A stretch of 64,000 nucleotides of DNA from assembly GCA_910577165.1 (NCBI GenBank), contig CAJTLX010000006.1:28489-92488 (forward strand), given 5' to 3'. A program made the position numbers and the translations under genes. Position 1 is the stretch's first letter. Each line of letters opens with the position of its first letter. The DNA comes from an uncultured Lachnospiraceae bacterium (GTDB lineage: Bacteria; Bacillota; Clostridia; Lachnospirales; Lachnospiraceae). The notes beneath the pieces are model-generated. The model did no database searches and was not told the DNA's origin. It was given only the letters and a program-made list of their open reading frames with translations. Positions 1-7,457 of the stretch are shown piece after piece.

Positions 1-779
1 TCCTCCGGCACGGACAAAAAAGGAACTGCATCCTCCATCGGAAAATCACTGCCCTTCGCGCGGGGAAGAATGCTGCCGTTTGCAAGAAATGCACAGTAAC
101 CGCTCCGTTTTAACCATGTGCGAATTCCCTCCTGCTTCTTTTCTAACTGAACACTTTTATTCAGTCCCACACGGTCAAAATCCGCAATAAAACGGTCAAT
201 TGCCTGCGGCAGATCGGTACAGAGCATACGGATGGATTTTTTCAATCGCTTCTCTGGGAGCTGCACCTGCATACGCAAGCACAGACACATCCTTGGCGGA
301 AGTGCTCTTTCATCTTCAAATACATAAACCTTCACCCCACCGCCATTTTCATAATCCTTGCAGGCACACATTGCAAAAAATGCTGTGTTTCTTATTAGAA
401 CTGTACCACCCGGATGATCGAGATAGTACTTTCCATTTTCTTTGTCGGTGCGCGCACGATTGTAAAGCTCCCCATTCAATTCATCCACGTACCTTCCAAA
501 TGCGCGCAGACAAAAATCCGCAGCAGCGGGCGTAAAATCCTCAATCCCAAGCATATGTGCAGGAATCTGCAAGGTCAGTGTTGGTCTATCCTGCGCCTGC
601 TTGTTTGTTCCTGTAATCACCAAACCGATCTCGCCATGGTAATAAGTTGGGTTGGAGTCCGAATAATAGACATCCCCTCCGCCAGCGGGCAAAATAACCA
701 TCATCGCCCCGTTATACATCTCCTTGTAAGTACTGGTATTATCATCCATCGCCCGCAAAATATTGCCTAATCTTTTCAT
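1..779 (-). CDS. ABC-class ATPase (N-terminal part, cut by window edge)
   Basis: The gene starts at ATG 777-779 behind a good AAAGGAG site and reads without a stop to the window edge, giving about 259 residues. It was translated by hand because the N-terminal part lies on the minus strand and runs off the end. The C-terminal half of this piece has a run like FLANGSILPRAKG followed by a conserved VPF motif. I recognise this as the N-terminal domain of the 'predicted ATPase of the ABC class' family (PF09818 type). The Walker motifs would lie beyond the window. The family's function is not well established. The gene follows a leader with two possible terminators and a tiny ORF. Confidence 0.75.
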   Translation of the reverse strand, partial: MKRLGNILRAMDDNTSTYKEMYNGAMMVILPAGGGDVYYSDSNPTYYHGEIGLVITGTNKQAQDRPTLTLQIPAHMLGIEDFTPAAADFCLRAFGRYVDELNGELYNRARTDKENGKYYLDHPGGTVLIRNTAFFAMCACKDYENGGGVKVYVFEDERALPPRMCLCLRMQVQLPEKRLKKSIRMLCTDLPQAIDRFIADFDRVGLNKSVQLEKKQEGIRTWLKRSGYCAFLANGSILPRAKGSDFPMEDAVPFLSVPE

Positions 780-880
780 TCCTTTACTCCTTTAATAAGT
801 TTTGATTTTCCAAATTCAAAAATAATATATTTTTCCCGTTCAAACTTATATTCAGAGTGGAATTTCGTTATTTTCCGCAC

Positions 881-903
881 AAAAAAAGCACTTCTGCAAG
901 TGC
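881..903 (-). terminator. Rho-independent terminator-like hairpin
   Basis: On the minus strand GGCACTT and AAGTGC form a 6-bp stem with a 4-base loop, followed directly by seven T. It lies 100 bases upstream of the ABC-class ATPase start, so it either ends an upstream transcript or acts as an attenuator for that gene. Confidence 0.55.
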
Positions 904-1006
904 CTTTCTGCGATAGATAGAATGTAAATTGGATCACCGATCCGAAAAATCAGGCTGATCCCCCACTATCTTCCATACGTGTTTACACACATTCATGCCT
1001 CTGCGC

Positions 1007-1033
1007 ATAAAAAAGCACCCGTATACGGATGCT
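1007..1033 (-). terminator. Terminator after the 18-codon ORF
   Basis: AGCATCCG and CGGGTGCT form an 8-bp stem with one G-U pair, followed by a run of T on the minus strand. It sits 10 bases after the stop of the 18-codon ORF, closing a very small transcription unit. Confidence 0.65.
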
Positions 1034-1043
1034 GGAAAAAAAT

Positions 1044-1100
1044 TCACCTAGCAAATAACAAAGCGATTCGCACAACATCCGTTAAATATAAGTTTGTCAT
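1044..1100 (-). CDS. Putative 18-residue peptide (MTNLYLTDVVRIALLFAR)
   Basis: ATG at 1098-1100 follows a strong GGAGG (1109-1113) at 8-base spacing. The frame runs 18 codons to TGA. It is preceded by a near-perfect promoter and followed by a terminator, so it looks like a deliberate unit. The peptide is hydrophobic with a basic C-terminal residue and no cysteine. It could be a leader peptide, a small membrane peptide or just part of a small RNA. I do not recognise a family. Confidence 0.5.
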   Translation of the reverse strand: MTNLYLTDVVRIALLFAR

Positions 1101-1129
1101 ACAAATCGCCTCCTTCCACGAGTTAAAAA

Positions 1130-1192
1130 TTATACTAAGAGTCAGTTAAACTAACTGGCTCTTAGTATAACATAGACAGCGAAGAGTGTCAA
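1130..1192 (-). promoter_or_regulatory. Promoter with a large palindromic operator
   Basis: On the minus strand TTGACA (1187-1192) and TATACT (1164-1169) are 17 bases apart, an ideal vegetative promoter. The -10 box is inside an inverted repeat with 19-base arms (1130-1148 and 1152-1170), one mismatch and a 3-base loop. This has the form of a dimeric repressor operator. The XRE regulator just upstream is a candidate binder, but that is inference. Confidence 0.8.
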
Positions 1193-1236
1193 GTAGTTTA
1201 TCTACATTTCTTCAAAGTTTGGAATTCTAATATAAA

Positions 1237-1986
1237 CTAACAGGGCATTACAGGCATATAGGCATATCCTGATCTATGTTCGGAAGTATCAAATACTTCC
1301 ATCTCCTGCGCACCATTTTCCGCCATTTTAAAATTATGACTTGGCATAAAATAATCCCTGAGATAAGCAAAAAGTTCCCAGATTTCACATATTTCCTTTG
1401 TTAAAAGCTGTGCCATTGATGAATCTGTATATGCACGAATATATAATGATGCAGGAATTTTATAAATATCAATTCCTTCCGGCTGTTCTTTTGTAAGAAC
1501 CTCACGCACAAAACCATATGCTCGGGACGATTCATCACGCCAAAAATTTACACTTAAATGAATGTCATTTATTGGAAGAACAGGGTCCTTTACCAATTTA
1601 TATATATCCTGTTCCTCCTGTGCCGCAACTGCATCGATCGCCGCGTAAAAGCCGGAGATATCAGAAAAATCCTTTGCGTATATCATTTTTCCCGCAAGAA
1701 TGGTCTCTGGTTTCTCCACAAGTTCAAAAACTGCTCCCCCGACTTTTATTGTTTCCACCGCCTTTTCACCGCTCTCATTTTCAGTATCCAACAAACAGTC
1801 AACCGAAATTTTAAAAACTCTCGCGAGCAGCTTTAAATGGTAAACATCTGGCAGACAATCCCCGTTCTCCCATTTGGACAATGCCTGCTCGGAAACCCCA
1901 ATTTTCATTGCGGCTTCTTTCTGTGACAGATTGCCCCGCTTTCGAAATTCTTTGACTCTTTTTCCAAAATCAATCTGATGAAACAT
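1237..1986 (-). CDS. XRE-family regulator with GyrI-like effector domain
   Basis: This 249-residue protein has a helix-turn-helix of the Cro/CI type at residues 8-62 (LSQKEAAMKIGVSEQALSKW). The C-terminal 150 residues have the pattern of a GyrI-like/AraC effector-binding domain. Such domains bind small molecules and switch DNA binding. The start at 1986 is chosen because AAAGGAG lies 8 bases upstream; a longer frame from 2034 lacks a ribosome binding site. It is divergent from the alpha-galactosidase gene. It may control the palindromic promoter just downstream or the divergent gene; neither is shown by the sequence. Confidence 0.85.
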   Translation of the reverse strand: MFHQIDFGKRVKEFRKRGNLSQKEAAMKIGVSEQALSKWENGDCLPDVYHLKLLARVFKISVDCLLDTENESGEKAVETIKVGGAVFELVEKPETILAGKMIYAKDFSDISGFYAAIDAVAAQEEQDIYKLVKDPVLPINDIHLSVNFWRDESSRAYGFVREVLTKEQPEGIDIYKIPASLYIRAYTDSSMAQLLTKEICEIWELFAYLRDYFMPSHNFKMAENGAQEMEVFDTSEHRSGYAYMPVMPC

Positions 1987-2166
1987 AATTTTGTCTCCTT
2001 TCGCAAATTTCTTGTTCCAATAAGATTTTATCATTTATCCACAAAAAAAAACAAGAGTAAACATATTGATGAAAAAATAAATAAAATCAACCAGAAGTTG
2101 AGTTTGCCAAAATAGACTTCCAATTTCAATTATTTCAATTTTTTGCGATTAAATTTACGGCGACAC

Positions 2167-2196
2167 TTGACTTTCCCCATCGTTTCCCCTTATAAT
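2167..2196 (+). promoter_or_regulatory. Promoter of the alpha-galactosidase gene
   Basis: TTGACT (2167-2172) and TATAAT (2191-2196) are 18 bases apart. Because the -10 box overlaps codons of the longest possible ORF, the real start must be further down, at 2273. Confidence 0.8.
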
Positions 2197-2272
2197 TATG
2201 CTAAATATATTTCCAAATCATAGAAGGAAATGTATTTGGCACAATTATTTTCCGAAAGGACAGGTAATAACA

Positions 2273-3403
2273 ATGGTAAAATTAACACCGCCCCTTGGCT
2301 GGAATTCCTGGAATACCTTTGGGGCTAATATCAGCGAGGAGCTGATCAAACAGACGGCGGACTGCATGGTGGAGAGCGGACTTCTTGCCGCAGGCTACGA
2401 ATATCTAGTTATCGATGACTGCTGGTCATTAAGAGAACGCGACGCAAATGACCGTCTTGTGGCAGATCCTGCCAAATTTCCGAATGGAATGAAAGCGGTA
2501 GCGGACTATGTACATAGTAAGGGATTAAAATTTGGAATGTATTCCTGTGCGGGAAATTTAACCTGTGCGGGGTATCCGGGCAGTTTTGAGCATGAATTTA
2601 TCGATGCTGCCACCTTTGCAGAGTGGGGCGTTGACTTTTTAAAATACGATTACTGCTACCACAGCCCAATTATTCCGGGCGAGATTCTCTATCGCCGGAT
2701 GGGATTGGCGTTGGAAAATTGCGGGCGCGATATCTTGTTTTCCGCCTGCTCATGGGGCGCGGACGAGACGCACAAATGGATCAAGACCACCGCAGCCTCG
2801 ATGTGGCGTTCCACAGGCGATATTTTCGACAAATGGGATTCGGTAAAAGATCTGACCAAACAGCAGGCAAATCTTCTTCCTTACAATGGAGTTGGATGCT
2901 TTAATGATATGGATATGTTAATTGTCGGAATGCATGGCAAGGGCAATGTCGGCTTGTCCGGATGCAGCGATACACAGTACCGCACTCATTTTTCCATCTG
3001 GGCATTTATGGGTTCCCCACTGATGATCGGCTGTGATATCCGCGAGATGAGCGAGGAGACAAAAGCAGTCCTTACAAACAAAGAATTACTTGCCATCAAT
3101 CAGGATCCCGCTTGTCGCCAACCTTACCCAATCAAGGGAATCTGGCAGGATAGCGTCACCGCCTACGCCAAGAATCTTGCAGGCGGCGATATCGCGATCG
3201 GTCTGTTCAATCTTAGTGGTGAAAAAACAGTTTCTCGCTTTAATTTGGACGAACTCGGTCTGCCGCACAGCACCGGGAAGACATTAAAACTTACCGATAT
3301 CTGGACCGGCAAAGAGGCAAGCACAGCAAATGCAAGCATTGCCTGGGAGCTGGAGCCGTTTGACTGCGCTGTATTTTGTGCAAAGGTCGTGGACAGGGGA
3401 TGA
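2273..3403 (+). CDS. Alpha-galactosidase, glycoside hydrolase family 27
   Basis: This 376-residue enzyme would release terminal alpha-linked galactose from oligosaccharides such as raffinose or galactomannan fragments. It opens with the family signature PPLGWNSWN, has IDDCW in the active site, the nucleophile in KYDYC near residue 130, and the acid/base aspartate in the RSTGDIFD stretch. The retained Asp-Asp pair argues for galactosidase rather than the arabinopyranosidase branch of GH27. There is no signal peptide, so it acts in the cytoplasm on imported sugars. Start ATG 2273 follows GAAAGGACAGG. No transporter is adjacent. Confidence 0.92.
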   Translation: MVKLTPPLGWNSWNTFGANISEELIKQTADCMVESGLLAAGYEYLVIDDCWSLRERDANDRLVADPAKFPNGMKAVADYVHSKGLKFGMYSCAGNLTCAGYPGSFEHEFIDAATFAEWGVDFLKYDYCYHSPIIPGEILYRRMGLALENCGRDILFSACSWGADETHKWIKTTAASMWRSTGDIFDKWDSVKDLTKQQANLLPYNGVGCFNDMDMLIVGMHGKGNVGLSGCSDTQYRTHFSIWAFMGSPLMIGCDIREMSEETKAVLTNKELLAINQDPACRQPYPIKGIWQDSVTAYAKNLAGGDIAIGLFNLSGEKTVSRFNLDELGLPHSTGKTLKLTDIWTGKEASTANASIAWELEPFDCAVFCAKVVDRG

Positions 3404-3594
3404 ATTTTTGCGTCACCTGCGGAAGAGAACTTGTGCAAAATGATATTGGAGCATATAAAAAATTTGTAAACCGTGGGGCAAAGGATTCCTTTCTCTGCCG
3501 GGGATGCTTGGCAAAAAAACTCGATATTCCACAGGCACAATTAGAAGAAAAAATAGAGTATTTTAAAAGCCAGGGCTGCACGCTTTTCGCGTAA
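3400..3594 (+). CDS. Small zinc-ribbon-like protein coupled to GH27
   Basis: A 64-residue protein starting MNFCVTCGREL. Its ATG overlaps the stop of the alpha-galactosidase gene (ATGA), so translation is likely coupled. Two CxxC pairs (CVTC near the N-terminus, CRGC near residue 33) suggest a metal-binding zinc ribbon or rubredoxin-like knuckle. The C-terminal part is charged and helical. The 3' end of the coding sequence forms the left arm of the transcription terminator. The function is unknown. Confidence 0.75.
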   Translation: MNFCVTCGRELVQNDIGAYKKFVNRGAKDSFLCRGCLAKKLDIPQAQLEEKIEYFKSQGCTLFA

Positions 3595-3607
3595 GCCCTG
3601 GCTTTTT
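3568..3607 (+). terminator. Terminator overlapping the end of the zinc-ribbon gene
   Basis: AGCCAGGGCT (3568-3577) pairs perfectly with AGCCCTGGCT (3594-3603), followed by TTTTT. The stop codon TAA (3592-3594) lies in the loop and right arm. Confidence 0.9.
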
Positions 3608-3706
3608 ATGCACACGGACGAGGAGAAAAATTTAGAGTTAAGGCTGCCCGCATCCGGCATAAATAGGAAAAGAAAAACCTTCCCCGTTCGATTGCACAAA
3701 GAAAAT

Positions 3707-5098
3707 TCACTTTAGATAATCATTCTCAACCAAACCGTAAAATTGGCTGGAATCTGTCAACGCATACTGATCATGTAACCGATTAAACTCTTCTGTGGAC
3801 TGCTCTATTATAATTTCCTTTTTTTTACAATATCTCACCCACACTGGATTATACCTTGTTTTTATCCCCAGATCCTTCGCTCTCCACATAAATTCCTTGT
3901 ACTGCCTTTCCGTCAAAAAATCACTCTGGAAAAAGGGCAGTTCAAAATAAAGATCAACTCGCTTTATCGCATATTTTGCCGCATCCCGGATGCTCAATCC
4001 CCTAAACTGGTAGGCAGCATCCCGATTTTTCATATACTCCAAATCAAATGCGTTGTTGTGGTCAAATAGAGGATGCATCCTCAGAATTTCCATGGTATCC
4101 GGCTGATAATAAAAACCATAATTTTGCCCGTGCCGGTCACGATTGCTAATCAGATAATCAACAATCCACATCTTATATAAATTATCCCTATCTATTTCTT
4201 CCATCCATAAATCATAATTTCTCCCCGTTCTATTACAGTAACTAAACATACTCATTCCATCAATGATAGAATATATATCACTTGTCATCGATGGACAGGC
4301 ACATACATCCAAATTTTCATCTTTTGTCATCCTGTAATAGCAATGGGATACGTTCATCTTGTCAAGCAGGCGGGAACACATTGCTTCGATTCTAGCTTCC
4401 CAGCAGCCATTTTCCCCCGCCTTATGCAGCCATAACCGATGATCCGGATACCTGCGCCATGCTTTTGCATACGCGCCGTTCGTTGTTAGTTCAGGAGAAC
4501 ACAGCGACCCTTGCAAAGTCAATGATTTTCCGTGCAATGCCACCTGTGCAATTATCTCATTTAATTTATTCCTTTTGATATCCACATCTTCCCATTTCGT
4601 TTTATCCCCCTCCACCTTAAGCCAATATCCATCAAGTATGGATACTGCCCTGCATACAACAGCTATTCCCATCCTGCTCTGCACACTGTTTGACTGGTCA
4701 TTTGAAACAAGATTAAAAATCCATTTTGCATTTTTCCGACTTAAAAGTAATACCCTTTCTGACAGCCAAGCAGCTATCGCATCGCGATTATCGATAGCAA
4801 TATCAAAATCCTTATTGTCCGATAAGCCTTTAAGATCTTTCACTCTTCCTTTTAATCCAAATGGTAATAATTTTTCATTTTTTATATTAAAAATATTCGT
4901 ACTAAAATTAAATAACATAACTATTTCATTCATGCACATTATTGCTATATTAAGTTTCTTTATCTCATCCCGATCCGCATCTATCCGGACAAGTTTATTT
5001 TCTAATCTATCATAATTATTTTCATCAGAAAAAGTGGATACTGCTATTTCTTCATGTCGGTTTTCTATCATTGATTCCGCATTAAATATCTGTTCCAT
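3707..5098 (-). CDS. HipA-like protein kinase, stand-alone
   Basis: This 463-residue protein carries a HipA-type kinase core in its C-terminal half: the catalytic loop SNRDRHGQNYGF near residue 320 and the metal-binding PLFDHNNAFD near residue 345. HipA-fold kinases phosphorylate protein serine/threonine or act as toxins. The N-terminal 200 residues are not recognisable. No HipB-type helix-turn-helix partner lies next to it, so a classic toxin-antitoxin pair is not supported. The start at 5098 is chosen for the GGGGGAT site; a longer frame from 5137 has none. The AT-rich 5' part suggests possible transfer. Confidence 0.75.
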   Translation of the reverse strand: MEQIFNAESMIENRHEEIAVSTFSDENNYDRLENKLVRIDADRDEIKKLNIAIMCMNEIVMLFNFSTNIFNIKNEKLLPFGLKGRVKDLKGLSDNKDFDIAIDNRDAIAAWLSERVLLLSRKNAKWIFNLVSNDQSNSVQSRMGIAVVCRAVSILDGYWLKVEGDKTKWEDVDIKRNKLNEIIAQVALHGKSLTLQGSLCSPELTTNGAYAKAWRRYPDHRLWLHKAGENGCWEARIEAMCSRLLDKMNVSHCYYRMTKDENLDVCACPSMTSDIYSIIDGMSMFSYCNRTGRNYDLWMEEIDRDNLYKMWIVDYLISNRDRHGQNYGFYYQPDTMEILRMHPLFDHNNAFDLEYMKNRDAAYQFRGLSIRDAAKYAIKRVDLYFELPFFQSDFLTERQYKEFMWRAKDLGIKTRYNPVWVRYCKKKEIIIEQSTEEFNRLHDQYALTDSSQFYGLVENDYLK

Positions 5099-5261
5099 CT
5101 GGATATCCCCCTTTATCATTTGTAAATATTTTAACATTTGAAATTCTTTCGGTCAATAGCAGATAAAAATTTTCACAGTTCTCGGACAAAAACTATAATT
5201 TCCTATAATACAAAAAATACTTTTGCTTCAAAATGCAAACAATACTCTACTTTCAAAATGC

Positions 5262-5300
5262 AAAAAAATACCCTCTTTCAGAAAGCAGGATATTTTTTTA
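5262..5300 (-). terminator. Terminator after the AraC-type regulator gene
   Basis: An imperfect hairpin in which runs of A and T flank CCT/AGG stem bases. It reads AAAAAAATA to TATTTTTTT in both directions and lies just past the stop at 5319. Upstream, a 13-base sequence TTCAAAATGCAAA occurs twice (about 5226 and 5252). Confidence 0.65.
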
Positions 5301-5318
5301 CCTAATATGGGTGCTTTT

Positions 5319-6206
5319 TTATGCTTTTTTTACCGGTATCCACAATTCGCAGAACAGACCATTTTCCCCATGTTCAAAATAAATTTCGTAATCGGTATTC
5401 TCCGTCTGCACATAACCTGTCTGTGGAATAAATTCTTTGTAAAATTTACTCCATGTTTCTCCCAGACAATCCCCATCCGCTCCAAAACATTGAAATACTG
5501 CATAATCCGCAGGCTCTGTCTCCCATATGGAATAGCCTTCCTTCACTAACTGTTCCGATTGTTCAAGATCCGTATCCGCATCCAAAAGAACGCCAATACC
5601 ATAATTAAAATGTGTTTCGCCGCCTCCAACTGGACTGCACAACCCATACAGATCTCGCTTGCCTTCTGCCCGCAATATTTTCATCGGCTCAATCCGATTT
5701 TTGTCATAGCATTCCGCCCAAAAATCGGGAATACTGTGATCGTTGTCATCATTAATAATCTCATTGGGAAATGCTCTTATCAGTGCAAGAAATTGCTGGC
5801 GTTCCCGGTGTTCCATTCTGTAATCCATAATATTACCGCCTTCCAGTATAATTTTTATTACAAGGGGATTAAACAGATGAAGCTTCGCACCTTTTTGTTT
5901 TGCTTGTTTGGGCGTTACACCATGAAACCGACAAAAAGCCTTGGAAAAACTTTCCGGAGTTTCATAGCCATGCTTATAGGCAGCATCAAGCACTGAAATA
6001 TCCGTGGTCTGCAATTCAATCGCCGCCAGCGTAAGCCGTCTGTTTCTAATATATTCGCTGGCACTCATCCCGACAATGAAACTAAACATCCGGTGAAAAT
6101 TATAGCTCGACATCGACACATATTTCGCGATATCCGTATAGTCCATAGTTTCATAAATATGTTCTTCCATATAGCAGATCGCCCGCTGTATCAATTCTAT
6201 TGACAT
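5319..6206 (-). CDS. AraC-family regulator with GyrI-like ligand domain
   Basis: This 295-residue protein has two helix-turn-helix motifs in residues 1-105, of the order found in Rob/SoxS-like AraC proteins (DYTDIAKYVSMSSYNFHRMF, then ESFSKAFCRFHGVTPKQ). It is followed by a GyrI-like domain of about 150 residues that binds small molecules. The family activates stress or drug-response genes when ligand is bound. The start at 6206 follows AAGGAGG. Nothing obvious as a target lies next to it; the ferritin-like gene upstream on the same strand is separated by a hairpin-rich gap. Confidence 0.88.
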   Translation of the reverse strand: MSIELIQRAICYMEEHIYETMDYTDIAKYVSMSSYNFHRMFSFIVGMSASEYIRNRRLTLAAIELQTTDISVLDAAYKHGYETPESFSKAFCRFHGVTPKQAKQKGAKLHLFNPLVIKIILEGGNIMDYRMEHRERQQFLALIRAFPNEIINDDNDHSIPDFWAECYDKNRIEPMKILRAEGKRDLYGLCSPVGGGETHFNYGIGVLLDADTDLEQSEQLVKEGYSIWETEPADYAVFQCFGADGDCLGETWSKFYKEFIPQTGYVQTENTDYEIYFEHGENGLFCELWIPVKKA

Positions 6207-6389
6207 TTTGTTTTCTCCTCCTTGTAATTTCATTATAAACGATCGCAGCCTAAAAGTCCTGTTTATCATTGCACGAATTTGTCAATTTTAGATTTCTTTA
6301 CCCGTCCTATTTCACACTTAACATCCTTTTGTTTCCCCTATACCCCTTTTATCCTTGCAGTCATGCTGCCCCTTTCACACTTCTGATCA

Positions 6390-6504
6390 TGCCGCCAACG
6401 GCGGCACAAACGATCAATGAAGAATGCGTGCTTTTCGCATTCTTCGGTGTGAAGCTTGAAATCACCTAGCGAGGTATTTTCGAGCTTAGTGATTTCCTTC
6501 ACAC
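6390..6504. repeat. Cluster of nested hairpins between two genes
   Basis: Three perfect inverted repeats occur in about 115 bases: TGCCGCC/GGCGGCA (6390-6406), AAGAATGCG/CGCATTCTT (6420-6444), and a long two-part stem GTGTGAAG + GAAATCAC pairing with GTGATTTC + CTTCACAC (6447-6504). The last runs into the 3' end of the ferritin-like gene. No clean T-run follows on either strand, so this is more like a REP-type or processed-RNA structure than a simple terminator. Confidence 0.6.
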
Positions 6505-7047
6505 TTCTTTCAGTAAAAATTGCAGCATCATCACATGGTATTCCTCATCTTTGATAATTCTCTCCAGCACATCATTGATATAATTGTCCGCAATCATATT
6601 GATATGCATCCGGTACTGGTCAATTGTCGCTCGCTCCGCGTCCAAATCCGCTTGCAGCATTTGCCTCGCCTGGTCAGGACTTTTCATATATTCCGGTGTC
6701 CACATTTTCCAGTCCCCATTGCGGAATTTTGCCGTGTAATCCACTTTCCCTCCAAGCAGTACTATCATTTCGCTTAATTCCTGCAAATGCATCATCTCAG
6801 AAATCGCCATTCCTAGAAGTGCCTTTGCCATCGGACAGCGGGAAGCAGCAAGGCGATTTTCATGGTTGATGTACTGCGTGATTGCGGTCATTTCGGACAC
6901 TGCGCCGCAATAGTCAATGCTGAGCAAATTAGCATAGGTTAGATTTTCATTTTTAACCCGGATCGGAGGATAGGGCAATTCCACCATAACAGGCTTGATC
7001 CCCGAAAAATCACAGCTACACGCAAGTGAATCTTTTCTTCCATCCAT
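6499..7047 (-). CDS. Ferritin-like diiron protein
   Basis: A 182-residue helical protein with the four-helix diiron pattern: Glu in SEMTAITQYI, an ExxH in EMMHLQE, Glu in DAERATIDQY, and a second ExxH in DEEYHVMM. Proteins of this fold include rubrerythrin, bacterioferritin and manganese catalase-like spore proteins. An N-terminal CSC and the absence of a rubredoxin domain set it apart from classical rubrerythrin. It probably handles oxidative stress or iron. It starts at 7047 after CGGAGAA. Confidence 0.75.
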   Translation of the reverse strand: MDGRKDSLACSCDFSGIKPVMVELPYPPIRVKNENLTYANLLSIDYCGAVSEMTAITQYINHENRLAASRCPMAKALLGMAISEMMHLQELSEMIVLLGGKVDYTAKFRNGDWKMWTPEYMKSPDQARQMLQADLDAERATIDQYRMHINMIADNYINDVLERIIKDEEYHVMMLQFLLKEV

Positions 7048-7200
7048 ATAATAAGTTTTCTCCGAATCTCTTTCTATGAGTATATTGGAATTTGTGTGTT
7101 CTATGCCTGTTTTATCAAAAAGAATTGCATTTTTTGTATTATTCTGCCGGAATATGTACCGGAAGTTCCATCTGAAGTTTTTCCGCTTCTTCCTTCGTTA

Positions 7201-7449
7201 TTATCTGATAGGATATAATCTGCCAGATCCCACTCGTTTCCTCTCCATGCGAATCAAAATCCTATAATTTGGCAGGCTGCTCTCCACAATGGCAAAAATG
7301 GCATCCATACTTCCCTCCGGCACTTCTTTATCACTTACAAAAACATAGAAATAACCCTGATCGAATTTTGCAGAAATACAAAATTCCATTTTCTCCGAAT
7401 TAAAGCGATCCAAAAAGGTCAAGAGCATATCCCTTTCTTGCGCTGTCAT
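7201..7449 (-). CDS. Small hypothetical protein, probably frameshifted at its 3' end
   Basis: The ORF begins 8 bases after the radical SAM gene upstream, with AAGGA before ATG 7449, so it is likely the last gene of that operon. It encodes 82 residues as read. After about codon 70 the frame becomes unlike protein (MERKRVGSG), while another frame continues plausibly as IWQIISYQIITKEEAEKL and stops at 7139. The switch lies in GAGAGG near 7236-7242 and fits a 2-base gain or 1-base loss. The intact form would be about 102 residues. No family recognised. Confidence 0.6.
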   Translation of the reverse strand: MTAQERDMLLTFLDRFNSEKMEFCISAKFDQGYFYVFVSDKEVPEGSMDAIFAIVESSLPNYRILIRMERKRVGSGRLYPIR

Positions 7450-7457
7450 ATTTTTCC

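Noticed and set aside
926..1000. Possible 20-codon ORF (MNVCKHVWKIVGDQPDFSDR) between the two leader terminators
   Set aside because: Only a weak AGAGG site at poor spacing and no promoter of its own; kept out of the gene list although it might be part of a leader.
1044..1986. Peptide-pheromone (RRNPP-like) pair made of the XRE regulator and the 18-residue peptide
   Set aside because: The regulator has a GyrI-like domain, not the TPR domain that binds peptides in that family, and the peptide has no export signal.
3707..5098. HipBA toxin-antitoxin operon
   Set aside because: No HipB-like gene on either side; only the kinase is present.
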